From assembly GCF_004152935.1 (NCBI RefSeq), contig NZ_SETE01000002.1:682001-746000 (forward strand): DNA of 64,000 nt. The letters run 5' to 3'. The notes beneath the pieces are model-generated. The model made no database searches, was not told the DNA's origin, and saw only the letters and a program-made list of their open reading frames with translations. Shown piece by piece: positions 9,394 through 16,958 of this stretch. This DNA is from Brumimicrobium glaciale (lineage in GTDB: Bacteria; Bacteroidota; Bacteroidia; Flavobacteriales_D; Crocinitomicaceae). A program made the position numbers and the translations under genes. Numbering within the stretch: the first letter of the stretch is position 1; the number at the start of each line of letters is the position of its first letter.

Positions 9394-9534
9394 TATAAAG
9401 CCCAATAGCTGCTTTGCGCTCATTTTTAAAAACAGTTATCCCAACTTATATAGTCGGGATGCCTTGGATTTTAAAAATAAATGCGCCACATCGACAATGC
9501 TCAGTGCAGCGCTGGCTATTGAACTTTCTAAATC
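9394..9534. repeat. Large imperfect palindromic element, copy A
   Basis: Outer arms AAAGCCCAATAGC and GCTATTGAACTTT are inverted (11 of 13 match), followed inward by TTTGCGCTCATTTTTAAAA against TTTTAAAAATAAATGCGCCA. An inner inverted pair flanks the centre (ATCCCAACT / AGTCGGGAT). A related element lies at 54717-54832, sharing TTTATAAAG, GCCTTGGATTT and GAACTTTCTAA in the same order. It sits in the 3' region of yajC and upstream of the terminator. It looks like a non-coding MITE- or REP-like element. Confidence 0.65.
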
Positions 9535-9581
9535 AAAAATTAGTTTCTACTCTTAGAAATTAGTTTCTTTCAAAAATATTT

Positions 9582-9624
9582 AAAGACCAGTTTTGACATT
9601 TGATGTCGGAACTGGTCTTTTTGG
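9582..9624 (+). terminator. Strong Rho-independent terminator after yajC
   Basis: AAAGACCAGTT pairs perfectly with AACTGGTCTTT, with an inner GACA/TGTC stem, followed by TTTTT. It probably ends the dehydrogenase-nusB-yajC transcript, leaving a 3' untranslated region of about 200 bases that includes palindromic element A. Confidence 0.85.
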
Positions 9625-9843
9625 TTTTGTGATGAATAAGTAAGCTCTAGTTTATAAAAGATTTTTTTTCTAGGCATTCAATGCATTTCAGTTACTTTAC
9701 CAATAAACAAAAAGAGATCCTATTATTTCAAGAAATTCCAGATTTCAGAAATAGAAGGATGACATTTCCACAAGCTCACATCGGCAGAATAGACAACGGA
9801 TAACGCTTTGAAATTGAGATATTCTTCGGCGAATGAGTTTATT

Positions 9844-10186
9844 GAAGGTACCGAGATCAATGGATTCTTCATTTCGACTGTTGCCTTCGACAGACTCAGT
9901 CAACGCATTACTCTTCGAAATTGGAATGTTCATTTGTTGCTCTCTACAGGCTCTGCAGCGCAAGCTTCATTAACTGATTACTTTTTAAAATTGGAATGTT
10001 CATCGGTGACTGAGCTTGCCGAAGGTACCGAGATAAATGGCTTCTTCATTTCGACTGTTACCTTCGATAGGCTCAGTCAACGGATTACTCTTCGAAATTG
10101 GAATGTTCATCAGTGACTGAGCTTGCCGAAGGTACCGAGATAAATGGATTCTTCATTTCGATTGTTGCCTTAGACAGGCTAGCACA
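9844..10186. repeat. Degenerate tandem repeat, unit about 107 bp
   Basis: Three copies begin with GAAGGTACCGAGAT at 9844, 10021 and 10128. Each continues with TTCTTCATTTCGA, a CCTTCGACAGGCTCAG-like arm and TTGGAATGTTCAT. A decayed partial copy lies between the first two. The CTGAGCTTGCCGAAGG and CCTTCGATAGGCTCAG arms are inverted relative to each other. Confidence 0.65.
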
Positions 10187-10327
10187 TCGCTATGCAGCGC
10201 ATGGTTTAACGTGTTTAATCAAAAAGGAGGAGAGAAATAACTAATCTTTCCTTCTGCCCTATTGAAAAAAAAAGATTCCTAAATAACCACTGAGAATCAC
10301 AAATTACCAATTGTCAATTGTCAATTG

Positions 10328-11074
10328 TCAATTATTATTATTTGTCAATTTTTCATTTTCGATTTGCTTCTGTCTTGCCATTTCTTCCAATTGTTTTAGT
10401 TTTTCCTTGTTTTGCTTTTTACTCTTTTTATATTCTTTCTTTTCCTTTTTAAATTCTGCTTTACTTAAAATATCAAACGTAGGATCGAAGGCTACTTTTC
10501 CGCTTTTGATGTCGTTAATCACACATTCAATTACAAAATCTTCAGTGTTTGGATAGTAAACTGCATCTAAATCCTGTTCGAAGAAGCCAGCCAATCCAGT
10601 ATAAATAGAGGCTTGCATTCCACTTTTGTATTTTGCGATGATTTCTGTTACTGTCATTCCTGTTTCACGATAAATTAATTTCGTGAGTACGATTCCTTCT
10701 GACACATATAAATCTCTTAGCAGAAACTTAAAGTCATCCTTTAAAGAATTGTGTGCTTTTCGCATCATCTTGTTTTGCTTTCGATTCTTTTCGATATGCT
10801 CCAATTCTCTATCTAATGAATCTATAACTCTTGCTGCTTCTAATGCTAATGGATAAACTCGTCTAACTCGACGCAAAGCATTCCTGTATTGATTCTTAAA
10901 GTCGCTGGGAACATCAAAGCTTTCATAAACTTGAAGCCTCCTTATAACGGAATCTGCGTAAGTAGTATCCTCATTTTCGGTTTGACTATTAGCAAATCCA
11001 CTCACCAAAAAAGTGAACAATAAGAGGATTAGTCCTTTAGAAATTGAATTTATATTTTGATACATTTTGTTCAT
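10328..11074 (-). CDS. DUF4294 family secreted protein
   Basis: The protein is 248 aa from the ATG at 11072-11074; the open frame runs further upstream but those residues are not signal-like. From this start there is a Sec signal (KGLILLLFTFLVSGFANSQ). The core (~45-190) matches my memory of the Bacteroidetes family DUF4294: RVRRVYPLALEAARVIDSLDREL, then LIYRETGMTVTEIIAKYKSG and GLAGFFEQDLDAVYYP. The C-terminal ~45 residues are highly charged (KKEKKEYKKSKKQNKEKLKQ) and probably a coiled coil. The role is unknown. It has no operon partner. Confidence 0.75.
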   Translation of the reverse strand: MNKMYQNINSISKGLILLLFTFLVSGFANSQTENEDTTYADSVIRRLQVYESFDVPSDFKNQYRNALRRVRRVYPLALEAARVIDSLDRELEHIEKNRKQNKMMRKAHNSLKDDFKFLLRDLYVSEGIVLTKLIYRETGMTVTEIIAKYKSGMQASIYTGLAGFFEQDLDAVYYPNTEDFVIECVINDIKSGKVAFDPTFDILSKAEFKKEKKEYKKSKKQNKEKLKQLEEMARQKQIENEKLTNNNN

Positions 11075-11261
11075 TATTTGTATTAACGAATGGATAGATA
11101 CAAATATTTTGCCATGAATGAGAGAATTTATTGTTTGAGTAGAAACAAACCTATAAAGTAGCTTCTTCAAGAAAAAGTCTATCAACTTCAAATGTGATTT
11201 ATACAGAAAATCAGATTTAAGCTAAGCATAAGCTCATCAAATAATGGGAGTTTTAATAAAT

Positions 11262-11301
11262 AAAAAACTCCGTAAATGAAATCCCTTTCAAATACGGAGT
11301 C
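11262..11301 (-). terminator. Rho-independent terminator after the DsrE-like gene
   Basis: ACTCCGTA pairs with TACGGAGT on the reverse strand, with a longer imperfect stem inside, followed by TTTTTTATTT. It lies about 20 bases past the stop of the 11322-11774 gene. Confidence 0.85.
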
Positions 11302-11321
11302 TAATAACCTCTACCCTCCAC

Positions 11322-11774
11322 CTAAGGAATCAAAACATTATATCCCAAGGCTTGCAATTCAAAAATTCTTACATAAGCATCATCGACCACTTTGAAACCT
11401 TTAGGTAAATCTTCTTTAGTTACACCCAATTTATCTAAAGCAACGGCACAAATAGAAACCGTAAGTCCATCATCCATGTACTTTGTAATAAAATCAAATA
11501 ATTCTTTATTCTCTTTGATGTCTTTAACGACCATTCCCCAAACAACAATCTCATAGTTATCAAATTTCACTTCGCTTTGCTTCAATTGTTCATACATCAT
11601 AAATGCAGAACGCAATGGACGCTCTTCGGAAACTCCAAACCCAAGATTAGGTGTTTTATTTAGGGTTTTTACAACTGATTTATCAATTGTATTTGAACTG
11701 TTTTGTGATATTACAGCAGTAGAAAAAAGCATTACTGCAACTAAACTCAAAAATTGAAAAGTTTTTTTCATCAT
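11322..11774 (-). CDS. DsrE/F-like periplasmic protein
   Basis: The protein is 150 aa with a Sec signal peptide (FLSLVAVMLFSTAVISQ). The mature part resembles the DsrE/DsrF-like fold: a strand-helix start (NYEIVVWGMVVKDI), a single Cys in the loop SICAVALDKLGVTKEDLP, and the closing strand DAYVRIFELQALGYNVLIP. The lone Cys sits where the family's reactive Cys usually is. Such proteins are linked to sulfur relay, but exported versions in Bacteroidetes are uncharacterised. Two adjacent ATGs (11774 and 11771) could start it. Confidence 0.65.
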   Translation of the reverse strand: MMKKTFQFLSLVAVMLFSTAVISQNSSNTIDKSVVKTLNKTPNLGFGVSEERPLRSAFMMYEQLKQSEVKFDNYEIVVWGMVVKDIKENKELFDFITKYMDDGLTVSICAVALDKLGVTKEDLPKGFKVVDDAYVRIFELQALGYNVLIP

Positions 11775-11930
11775 CTCTCTATTTATTTTGGTTAAAAATT
11801 AAAGTTAACGCTAAATACAAAGTTGAGCCGTGACAATTGTTACACTCTACATCATTTGAATTACAATACTTTTATTAAATCAACTACTGATTCAGTGTTA
11901 TAGATAACTACTAGAGATTTACTACCGAAT

Positions 11931-13151
11931 CTACTTCAAAGCAAAATGCTTCTCCGCTTTTTCCGCAATTTGACCTCCAATAGCCAAAGAAGCGGTCGCA
12001 GCAGGTGAAGGAGCATTCAAGACATGAATAGAATGTCCATGATACTCAATTCTAAAATCGTCTCTTGTATCACCATCTTGACCTAAAAGCAACGCTCTTA
12101 CTCCGGAACCACCTGGACGTAAATCATCCATTTCTAATGACGGAATTAAACCTTGAAGTGTTTTTAAGAATAACTTTTTAGAGAATGCTCTTCTGTATTC
12201 ATCTACTCCAAATTTCATGTTTTTGAAAAACAGTTTCCATGTTCCGCTATACGCCAAAGCATCAAAAGTGTCTTTCATACTGAAGTCCGTTTTACCGTAT
12301 CCTTCACGTTTGAAAGTAAACACCGCATTCGGTCCACATTCGGTATGTCCGTTGGTCATTCTTGTGAAATGAACGCCCAAGAATGGGAAATCTGGATTTG
12401 GAACTGGATAAATTAAATTCTTTACTTTATGTTTTGCTTGATCTGTAAGTTCGTAGTAATCTCCTCTAAATCCAACGACTTGTTCTTTTAGTTTTACGCC
12501 ATCTTTACGTGCCAAACGATCGGCTTGTAAACCAGCACAAAAGATTAAATGTTTTGCTTTAAATTTCTTTGTCGCTCCAACAACAGTGGAGTAATCAGCA
12601 TGTTTCTCAACTCCTATTACTTCTTCACCCAAAACAGTTTTAGAATTAGAATTCATTCCTTCTGCATTGGCTATCATTTTTTCAGTTGCATCTCTATAAT
12701 CAATGATTCCAGTACATGGAACCCAAATTCCAGCGATTCCTTTTACAAAAGGTTCGTGTTCTGTAACTTGCTCAGCGGTAATCTTTTCAATTCCTTCGGT
12801 GTTATTTTTCAAACCATTTTCAAAAATCTTGTCCATAAAAGGAAGCTCAGATTTTTTAGTAGCGACAACAACTTTTCCACAAACATCATGAGGAACATTA
12901 TTCTCTTTTGCAAAAGCCACCAATTCATGACGACCTTTTACACAGTTTTCTGCCTTAAGAGAACCCGGTTGATAATACAAGCCTGAGTGAATCACGCCAG
13001 AATTATTTCCAGTTTGGTGATCAGCAAAACGCTTTTCCTTTTCTATTAAAATGATATTTAATTCTGGATTGCGTTTTTGAAGCTTGTAAAATGTTGCTGC
13101 ACCAACGATTCCTCCTCCTATAATTGCGATGTCGTATACTTGATTCTCCAC
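11931..13151 (-). CDS. lhgO: L-2-hydroxyglutarate oxidase/dehydrogenase
   Basis: It oxidises L-2-hydroxyglutarate to 2-oxoglutarate with FAD, a repair enzyme for a side product of malate or lysine metabolism. The 406-aa protein has an N-terminal FAD-binding motif (IIGGGIVG, residues 11-18) and the family phrase NNSGVIHSGLYYQPGSLKA. The C-terminus has RPGGSGVRALLL and NAPSPAATASLAIG. The start is a GTG at 13149-13151; MENQVYDIAIIGGG places the dinucleotide fold at the proper distance. It appears to be a single gene. Confidence 0.92.
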   Translation of the reverse strand: MENQVYDIAIIGGGIVGAATFYKLQKRNPELNIILIEKEKRFADHQTGNNSGVIHSGLYYQPGSLKAENCVKGRHELVAFAKENNVPHDVCGKVVVATKKSELPFMDKIFENGLKNNTEGIEKITAEQVTEHEPFVKGIAGIWVPCTGIIDYRDATEKMIANAEGMNSNSKTVLGEEVIGVEKHADYSTVVGATKKFKAKHLIFCAGLQADRLARKDGVKLKEQVVGFRGDYYELTDQAKHKVKNLIYPVPNPDFPFLGVHFTRMTNGHTECGPNAVFTFKREGYGKTDFSMKDTFDALAYSGTWKLFFKNMKFGVDEYRRAFSKKLFLKTLQGLIPSLEMDDLRPGGSGVRALLLGQDGDTRDDFRIEYHGHSIHVLNAPSPAATASLAIGGQIAEKAEKHFALK

Positions 13152-13250
13152 GTGAAATAATTTTGTACAAAAGTAGTAAAATTGTTAATGGTTAATTGTC
13201 AATTATTAATTGTTAACGCGGAATTACTAGTCAAAGAATAATTTCACTAC

Positions 13251-13727
13251 TTAGTTAATCAAATCAGGGATGATTATAACTAATTCATAATTTTGATATG
13301 ATGCTTTCCATAACAATCTATTTTCTTCATTTAATTCTACAAGATTTACATCCATAAATGTAAAATATCCATTTTGAAATTCACCGATCACAGACTGTTC
13401 ATTGACAGCATAAAATCCTTTGGTAAAAAAGCGCTTCCTAAATACAATCACCATTCTTTTATCTTCTTTTTCCATAATTAAAGAAGCTTCTTCTCCTCCC
13501 ATTGTTGAAAATGAAAAATGCATACTTAATAGAGAAGTATCAATAGTAATGTTATAATCAGCTGTTCTCGAACCTTCTACTGCGAAAAAAGCTATACTAT
13601 CAATGAGTTCTTTAGAACTAATATTGGTAAACTTTATTGAGTAAGATTTTGTAAACCAGTTTTGAGCTGAGACCGAATTAAATAGTAAAACAAAAGATAA
13701 AGTCGAAAAGAGAATTACACAGCGCAT
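13251..13727 (-). CDS. Secreted protein of unknown function
   Basis: The protein is 158 aa from the ATG at 13725-13727, which begins a signal peptide (RCVILFSTLSFVLLFNSVSA, cut before QN). The upstream in-frame codons are not signal-like. The mature part is mostly predicted beta strand with no cysteines or family I recognise. It lies downstream of the dioxygenase-like gene, but with 138 bases between them, so cotranscription is uncertain. Confidence 0.6.
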   Translation of the reverse strand: MRCVILFSTLSFVLLFNSVSAQNWFTKSYSIKFTNISSKELIDSIAFFAVEGSRTADYNITIDTSLLSMHFSFSTMGGEEASLIMEKEDKRMVIVFRKRFFTKGFYAVNEQSVIGEFQNGYFTFMDVNLVELNEENRLLWKASYQNYELVIIIPDLIN

Positions 13728-13865
13728 GACTATTCGTATAGATGAACATGAAATCGGTTCAAATAAATGATAAATATTAATCAAATATTCAAATCAACAA
13801 TTTTGAAACTAAATCAGCGATAATCTCACCAAATTCGTAATTAAAAATTCGTAATTCCTAATTAA

Positions 13866-14768
13866 TTAGTCTTCATAATTATCAACCCAAATCTCTGGAA
13901 AAAACTTACGCTGTTGATACCTAGGATGCAAATATTTCTTCCATTCACTTCCTCCGGTCGCTGCTTGATTTTCTCCTTTTTTATCTAAATAATGTTGCGC
14001 TGTTTCTAAATGCACCATTGGCCATTTAACATTGTACAATTGATCAAATTCTTTTAAAATCTCAACTAATTCTGGAGAAGGATTTTTCATTTTAGCAAAT
14101 TTCTGCGCTAAGTTTTCACCCTTTAATTCATTTGCTTTGGCTATCAATTGATCTTGATATTTCTCTTCAAACATTCTCAAAGTCAAAGTTTTCTTGCCCG
14201 TTTTCCTGTCCATTCCTGCATCTTTCCAATAGATATGCTCAAAATATTCCTCTGTAGTTGGATTTTCAGAAATACGCTCTTTACCTTTTTCGTTCAATAA
14301 ATTATTTAACTGTGTACAGTAAATTTCAATATAACGGAAAGAGACACTTTGGAATCCACTTGCCGGAGCTAATGTCTTTCTAAAAATATTATAATCGTCA
14401 TAATCCATTCCGTGACTCATTACACTAAACGAAGTGATCAACATTGAAGTATAGCGATTTAAACGGTTAATTTTATCTATCCAAATAGCATCAGAAAGGT
14501 CTTCATTTACCAATTGTTTCAATTCATGAGTCATCATTCCAAGCACTAATTCTGTAACTTGGTGATACATAATAAAGATTTTCTCATCCTTGAAATCTGT
14601 TCTTGGTTTTTGTAATGAAAAAAGAGTTTCAACTTCAATATAATCCCAATAAGAAATTGGTTTTGCCTGCAATAAACCTTCTAAATATGTGTTTGGATTC
14701 TCCCCCAAATCTTCATATTTCTTATTTAATTTATCAATCAAATCTTGGTTTTTGTTTTCTTCGCTCAT
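13866..14768 (-). CDS. Tryptophan 2,3-dioxygenase family protein
   Basis: The TDO family uses haem and O2 to open the indole ring of tryptophan. The 300-aa protein keeps the signature blocks: YHQVTELVLGMM (distal His at 69), APASGFQSVSFRYIEIY (residues 134-150, with the Arg that holds the substrate carboxylate at 145), WPMVHLETA (candidate proximal haem His at 253) and ATGGSEWKKYL (270-280; the Thr of the GTGGS loop is kept, the preceding Gly is Ala). It is divergent elsewhere, so another indole or aromatic substrate is possible. No kynurenine pathway gene is nearby. It starts 7 bases after a small membrane protein gene. Confidence 0.8.
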   Translation of the reverse strand: MSEENKNQDLIDKLNKKYEDLGENPNTYLEGLLQAKPISYWDYIEVETLFSLQKPRTDFKDEKIFIMYHQVTELVLGMMTHELKQLVNEDLSDAIWIDKINRLNRYTSMLITSFSVMSHGMDYDDYNIFRKTLAPASGFQSVSFRYIEIYCTQLNNLLNEKGKERISENPTTEEYFEHIYWKDAGMDRKTGKKTLTLRMFEEKYQDQLIAKANELKGENLAQKFAKMKNPSPELVEILKEFDQLYNVKWPMVHLETAQHYLDKKGENQAATGGSEWKKYLHPRYQQRKFFPEIWVDNYED

Positions 14769-14775
14769 GGTTTAT

Positions 14776-15132
14776 TTAAATTTTGAATAGCATATATCCT
14801 AAACATGCTAAAATAACAACTTTAATCAATTCAAGAATAATGTAATAAATATGAATTGTATATTTTAGACTATTTATACCTTCAATTTTATCTTTTGATA
14901 TACCTTTTAATTTATGCAATAGATAAGTCGTTTGAAACATTAAAAGAGAAAGGGGCAAAACTACAATTCCCAAAATAGAATAGGAATGGTGTTCTAAATT
15001 AATTAACAACACAATACTTATTAGTAAAGCAAGCGTCCATTCTACTTTATTTAATGCCGAAAAAAACAGCTTACCAATACCTAAACCAATTTCTAAGTTT
15101 ACTCCTGGAGCACGAAATTTTAACCATCCCAT
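14776..15132 (-). CDS. Small integral membrane protein, unknown
   Basis: The protein is 118 aa with about three transmembrane helices: WTLALLISIVLLINL, ILGIVVLPLSLLMFQTTYLL and YYIILELIKVVILACLGYMLF. No family was recognised. It ends 7 bases before the tryptophan-dioxygenase-like gene and begins 105 bases after the Rrf2 regulator on the same strand. The three probably form one unit, which suggests a job tied to that enzyme or regulator. Confidence 0.7.
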   Translation of the reverse strand: MGWLKFRAPGVNLEIGLGIGKLFFSALNKVEWTLALLISIVLLINLEHHSYSILGIVVLPLSLLMFQTTYLLHKLKGISKDKIEGINSLKYTIHIYYIILELIKVVILACLGYMLFKI

Positions 15133-15237
15133 CTCTCTAATTTTTTAATTAAAAGATTTAGAATACTAAAAGACCTTTTTATCTTTTACAATGCTAAAGT
15201 AAATAAAAATTATAAAAACATCAAAAAAATTGTGTGC

Positions 15238-15675
15238 TTATCTTTTAAGGAAAGTCAATCCCGAATCTAATCCTGTAGCCAACTCAAGTAAACTCGTATT
15301 TTTCAGCATATCAGCCAAGTCATCACGAATTTTTTTAAATTGATTATGCACTGGACAAGGTTTTTCTTCATTACATTGATTCAAACCAAGACCGCAGCCA
15401 ATATAAATTTGATCACCATCAATAGCTTTAACAATAACGCTTAATTTTATTAACTCCAATCTATCTTTTGGAATAAAAAAACCTCCAGAAGGTCCTTTTA
15501 CGGAGTTAATAATTCCCTTTTTTGTAAGAATCTGTAAAATCTTAGCTGTGAAAGCTTCTGGTGAATCAATTGCTTTGGAAATATCTTTAACACCCGTTTT
15601 TTTATCACTTTTTAAAGCTTGTTCAGCAATGTACAATGTTGCTTTAATACCATACTCACATGCTTTAGAAAACAT
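15238..15675 (-). CDS. Rrf2 family transcriptional regulator (probable Fe-S sensor)
   Basis: The 145-aa protein has an N-terminal winged helix (MFSKACEYGIKATLYIA, then GPSGGFFI for the wing). It carries Cys94, Cys101 and Cys107, with His110 after Cys107. This resembles the Cys/Cys/Cys/His cluster ligands of IscR, and NsrR also uses three Cys. It therefore probably senses NO, iron-sulfur status or redox through an Fe-S cluster. It is divergent from the cytochrome c/nos cluster, with a 286-base shared upstream region, which makes nitrogen-oxide regulation plausible. Confidence 0.85.
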   Translation of the reverse strand: MFSKACEYGIKATLYIAEQALKSDKKTGVKDISKAIDSPEAFTAKILQILTKKGIINSVKGPSGGFFIPKDRLELIKLSVIVKAIDGDQIYIGCGLGLNQCNEEKPCPVHNQFKKIRDDLADMLKNTSLLELATGLDSGLTFLKR

Positions 15676-15855
15676 CTTTTTATCTTTTGTTAATTTATAG
15701 AGTCTGCAAAATTACTTTATTTTTATTGAAAAAAATAACATTAAGATAAAGGATTTAAATGTCCTATTAAAAATTATTACTTTTTAAATCAATAAGTTAA
15801 TCCTTTGTTCAGTTATTATATTTTCATCTAAACGACTTGTACCAATAATGACGCA

Positions 15856-15887
15856 TACTGATTTTACTATGTTTCATCGCATCAGTA
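15856..15887. promoter_or_regulatory. Inverted repeat upstream of first cytochrome gene
   Basis: TACTGAT (15856-15862) and ATCAGTA (15881-15887) are perfect inverted arms 18 bases apart. The centre lies about 58 bases upstream of the candidate -7 box, in the region shared with the divergent Rrf2 gene. It could be an operator; the wide spacing is unusual for Rrf2 proteins. Confidence 0.35.
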
Positions 15888-15905
15888 CAAAAATATATTA
15901 GTACA

Positions 15906-15937
15906 TTGCATGTATATTTAATTTATTTATATTTTTG
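15906..15937 (+). promoter_or_regulatory. Bacteroidetes promoter of first cytochrome gene
   Basis: TTG at 15906-15908 and TATTTTTG at 15930-15937 are separated by 21 bases, inside the 17-23 range of the TTG/TAnnTTTG consensus. The implied start of transcription (~15944) rules out an upstream in-frame ATG at 15935 as the translation start. Confidence 0.55.
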
Positions 15938-15961
15938 AATTACTTAACTAAAAAACAAATT

Positions 15962-16501
15962 ATGAAAAACTATTTTAAACTAGGAGTTCTTCTATTAGCT
16001 GTTTCGCTTTACAGCTGTGGAGGTGGTGATGCAGGAGCTGAAAACAAAACAGAAGAAAAAGCACTTGTTAATCCTAACAACCCAAACAATCCTAACAATA
16101 CTGCTTCATCTAATGACGCAGATGATGCAGGAGCAACAGATGAAGTACCTGCTTCTCAACGTATTGATTTAGTAAACAAAGGAGTTGGACCAATAAAAAG
16201 CGTAACTATTCCTGCAACAATCGATCAAGCTTTAGCTGCGAAAGGACAAGAAGTATATGAAAAAAACTGTACTGCATGTCACAAACCAGACAAAAAACAC
16301 ATAGGTCCTGCACCAAAAGGAATTCTTGAAAGAAGAACTCCAGAATGGGTAATGAATATGATTATCAATCCTGACAAAATGGTTCAAGAAGATCCTTTAG
16401 CTAGAGATTTATTAATCGAATTTAACGGATCACCAATGTCAAACCAAGGTATCTCTGAAGATGATTCAAGAGCTATTTTGGAGTACATCCGTACTTTGTA
16501 A
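15962..16501 (+). CDS. Lipoprotein cytochrome c, copy 1, nos cluster
   Basis: A monohaem class I cytochrome c of 179 aa. The signal ends in a lipobox (AVSLYSCGGG), so it should be lipid-anchored. A low-complexity linker with repeated NPN units follows. The haem site is CTACH (Cys103, Cys106, His107), and the likely axial Met is in GSPMSNQGI near the C-terminus. The start at the ATG at 15962 was chosen because of the signal peptide and the promoter position. The last ~118 residues differ from copy 2 at about 12 positions by eye. It probably delivers electrons to NosZ. It has its own promoter and terminator. Confidence 0.9.
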   Translation: MKNYFKLGVLLLAVSLYSCGGGDAGAENKTEEKALVNPNNPNNPNNTASSNDADDAGATDEVPASQRIDLVNKGVGPIKSVTIPATIDQALAAKGQEVYEKNCTACHKPDKKHIGPAPKGILERRTPEWVMNMIINPDKMVQEDPLARDLLIEFNGSPMSNQGISEDDSRAILEYIRTL

Positions 16502-16536
16502 TCAAAAACTCTATATAACTTTTTAAGTTATTTTTG

Positions 16537-16616
16537 AAAACGGTGCTGAAGAAAAGTTAAAATGTTTGAAATTACTAATCAAATATTTTAACCTCCTTCA
16601 GCACCGTTTTTTTTTT
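16537..16616 (+). terminator. Long two-step terminator after first cytochrome gene
   Basis: CGGTGCTGAAG pairs with CTTCAGCACCG, followed by a run of Ts. Inside it GTTAAAATGTTTG pairs with CAAATATTTTAAC. The complete hairpin separates the transcripts of the two cytochrome genes. Confidence 0.9.
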
Positions 16617-16855
16617 ATTATCTCCCAATTTAAACACCAACCAAAATCACCCTTTTTCATAAAAGAATTGATCAATCCAAAAAATCATTAATTACCCAAT
16701 CGTTAATTTGTAATTTGTAATTAACTATCCCCCTCATTAAATCTATTCCCAAAATCATAAAAATCAATAATCACAACTCGTAATTGTAAATTCTCAATTC
16801 GTAATTAATTATTTCCTGTATAAAATCACTTTGATTAAAAGATATTAAGGTCTTT

Positions 16856-16873
16856 ATATGATTTTTGTCATAT
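16856..16873. promoter_or_regulatory. CRP/FNR-like palindrome upstream of second cytochrome/nosZ
   Basis: ATATGA-N6-TCATAT is a perfect palindrome with the 6-base spacing of CRP-type sites (TGTGA-N6-TCACA). Its centre lies about 57 bases upstream of the TATTTTTG box, hence near -70, where activators of the CRP/FNR family often bind. The regulator is not in this window. Confidence 0.45.
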
Positions 16874-16894
16874 ATGCTGTAGTTTTTTGCTAAC

Positions 16895-16928
16895 TTGCAT
16901 TCATATAGATTTCATACGTCTATTTTTG
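16895..16928 (+). promoter_or_regulatory. Bacteroidetes promoter of second cytochrome-nosZ unit
   Basis: TTG at 16895-16897 and TATTTTTG at 16921-16928 are 23 bases apart, at the upper end of the usual range. Transcription would begin near 16935, leaving a leader of about 24 bases before the ATG at 16959. Confidence 0.5.
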
Positions 16929-16958
16929 TATTAATAAATAAAACCAAAAGAATAAATT

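Larger units (their letters stand above)
9535..10327. other. Non-coding stretch with terminator and degenerate repeats
   Basis: No gene is supported here. It contains the 9582-9624 terminator, a degenerate tandem repeat at 9844-10186 and a heptamer tract near 10307. Short open frames inside the repeat follow its periodicity and look like chance. Confidence 0.7.
16502..16958. other. Gap between the two cytochrome genes
   Basis: No gene is supported in these 457 bases. They hold the terminator of copy 1, two AATT-type low-complexity tracts (about 16698-16730 and 16774-16812), and the palindrome and promoter of copy 2. Confidence 0.7.

Noticed and set aside
9745-10116. Open reading frames on both strands over the 107-bp repeat
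   Set aside because: The frames follow the repeat period, have no ribosome site or family match, and repeat the same peptide words.
9844-10186. CRISPR-like array
   Set aside because: Units are long (about 107 bp), near-identical throughout and without unique spacers; no cas genes are present.
15676-15961. Second Rrf2-type operator in the divergent region (ATG-N3-CAT at about 15869-15877)
   Set aside because: Only three-base arms; not distinguishable from chance in AT-rich DNA.
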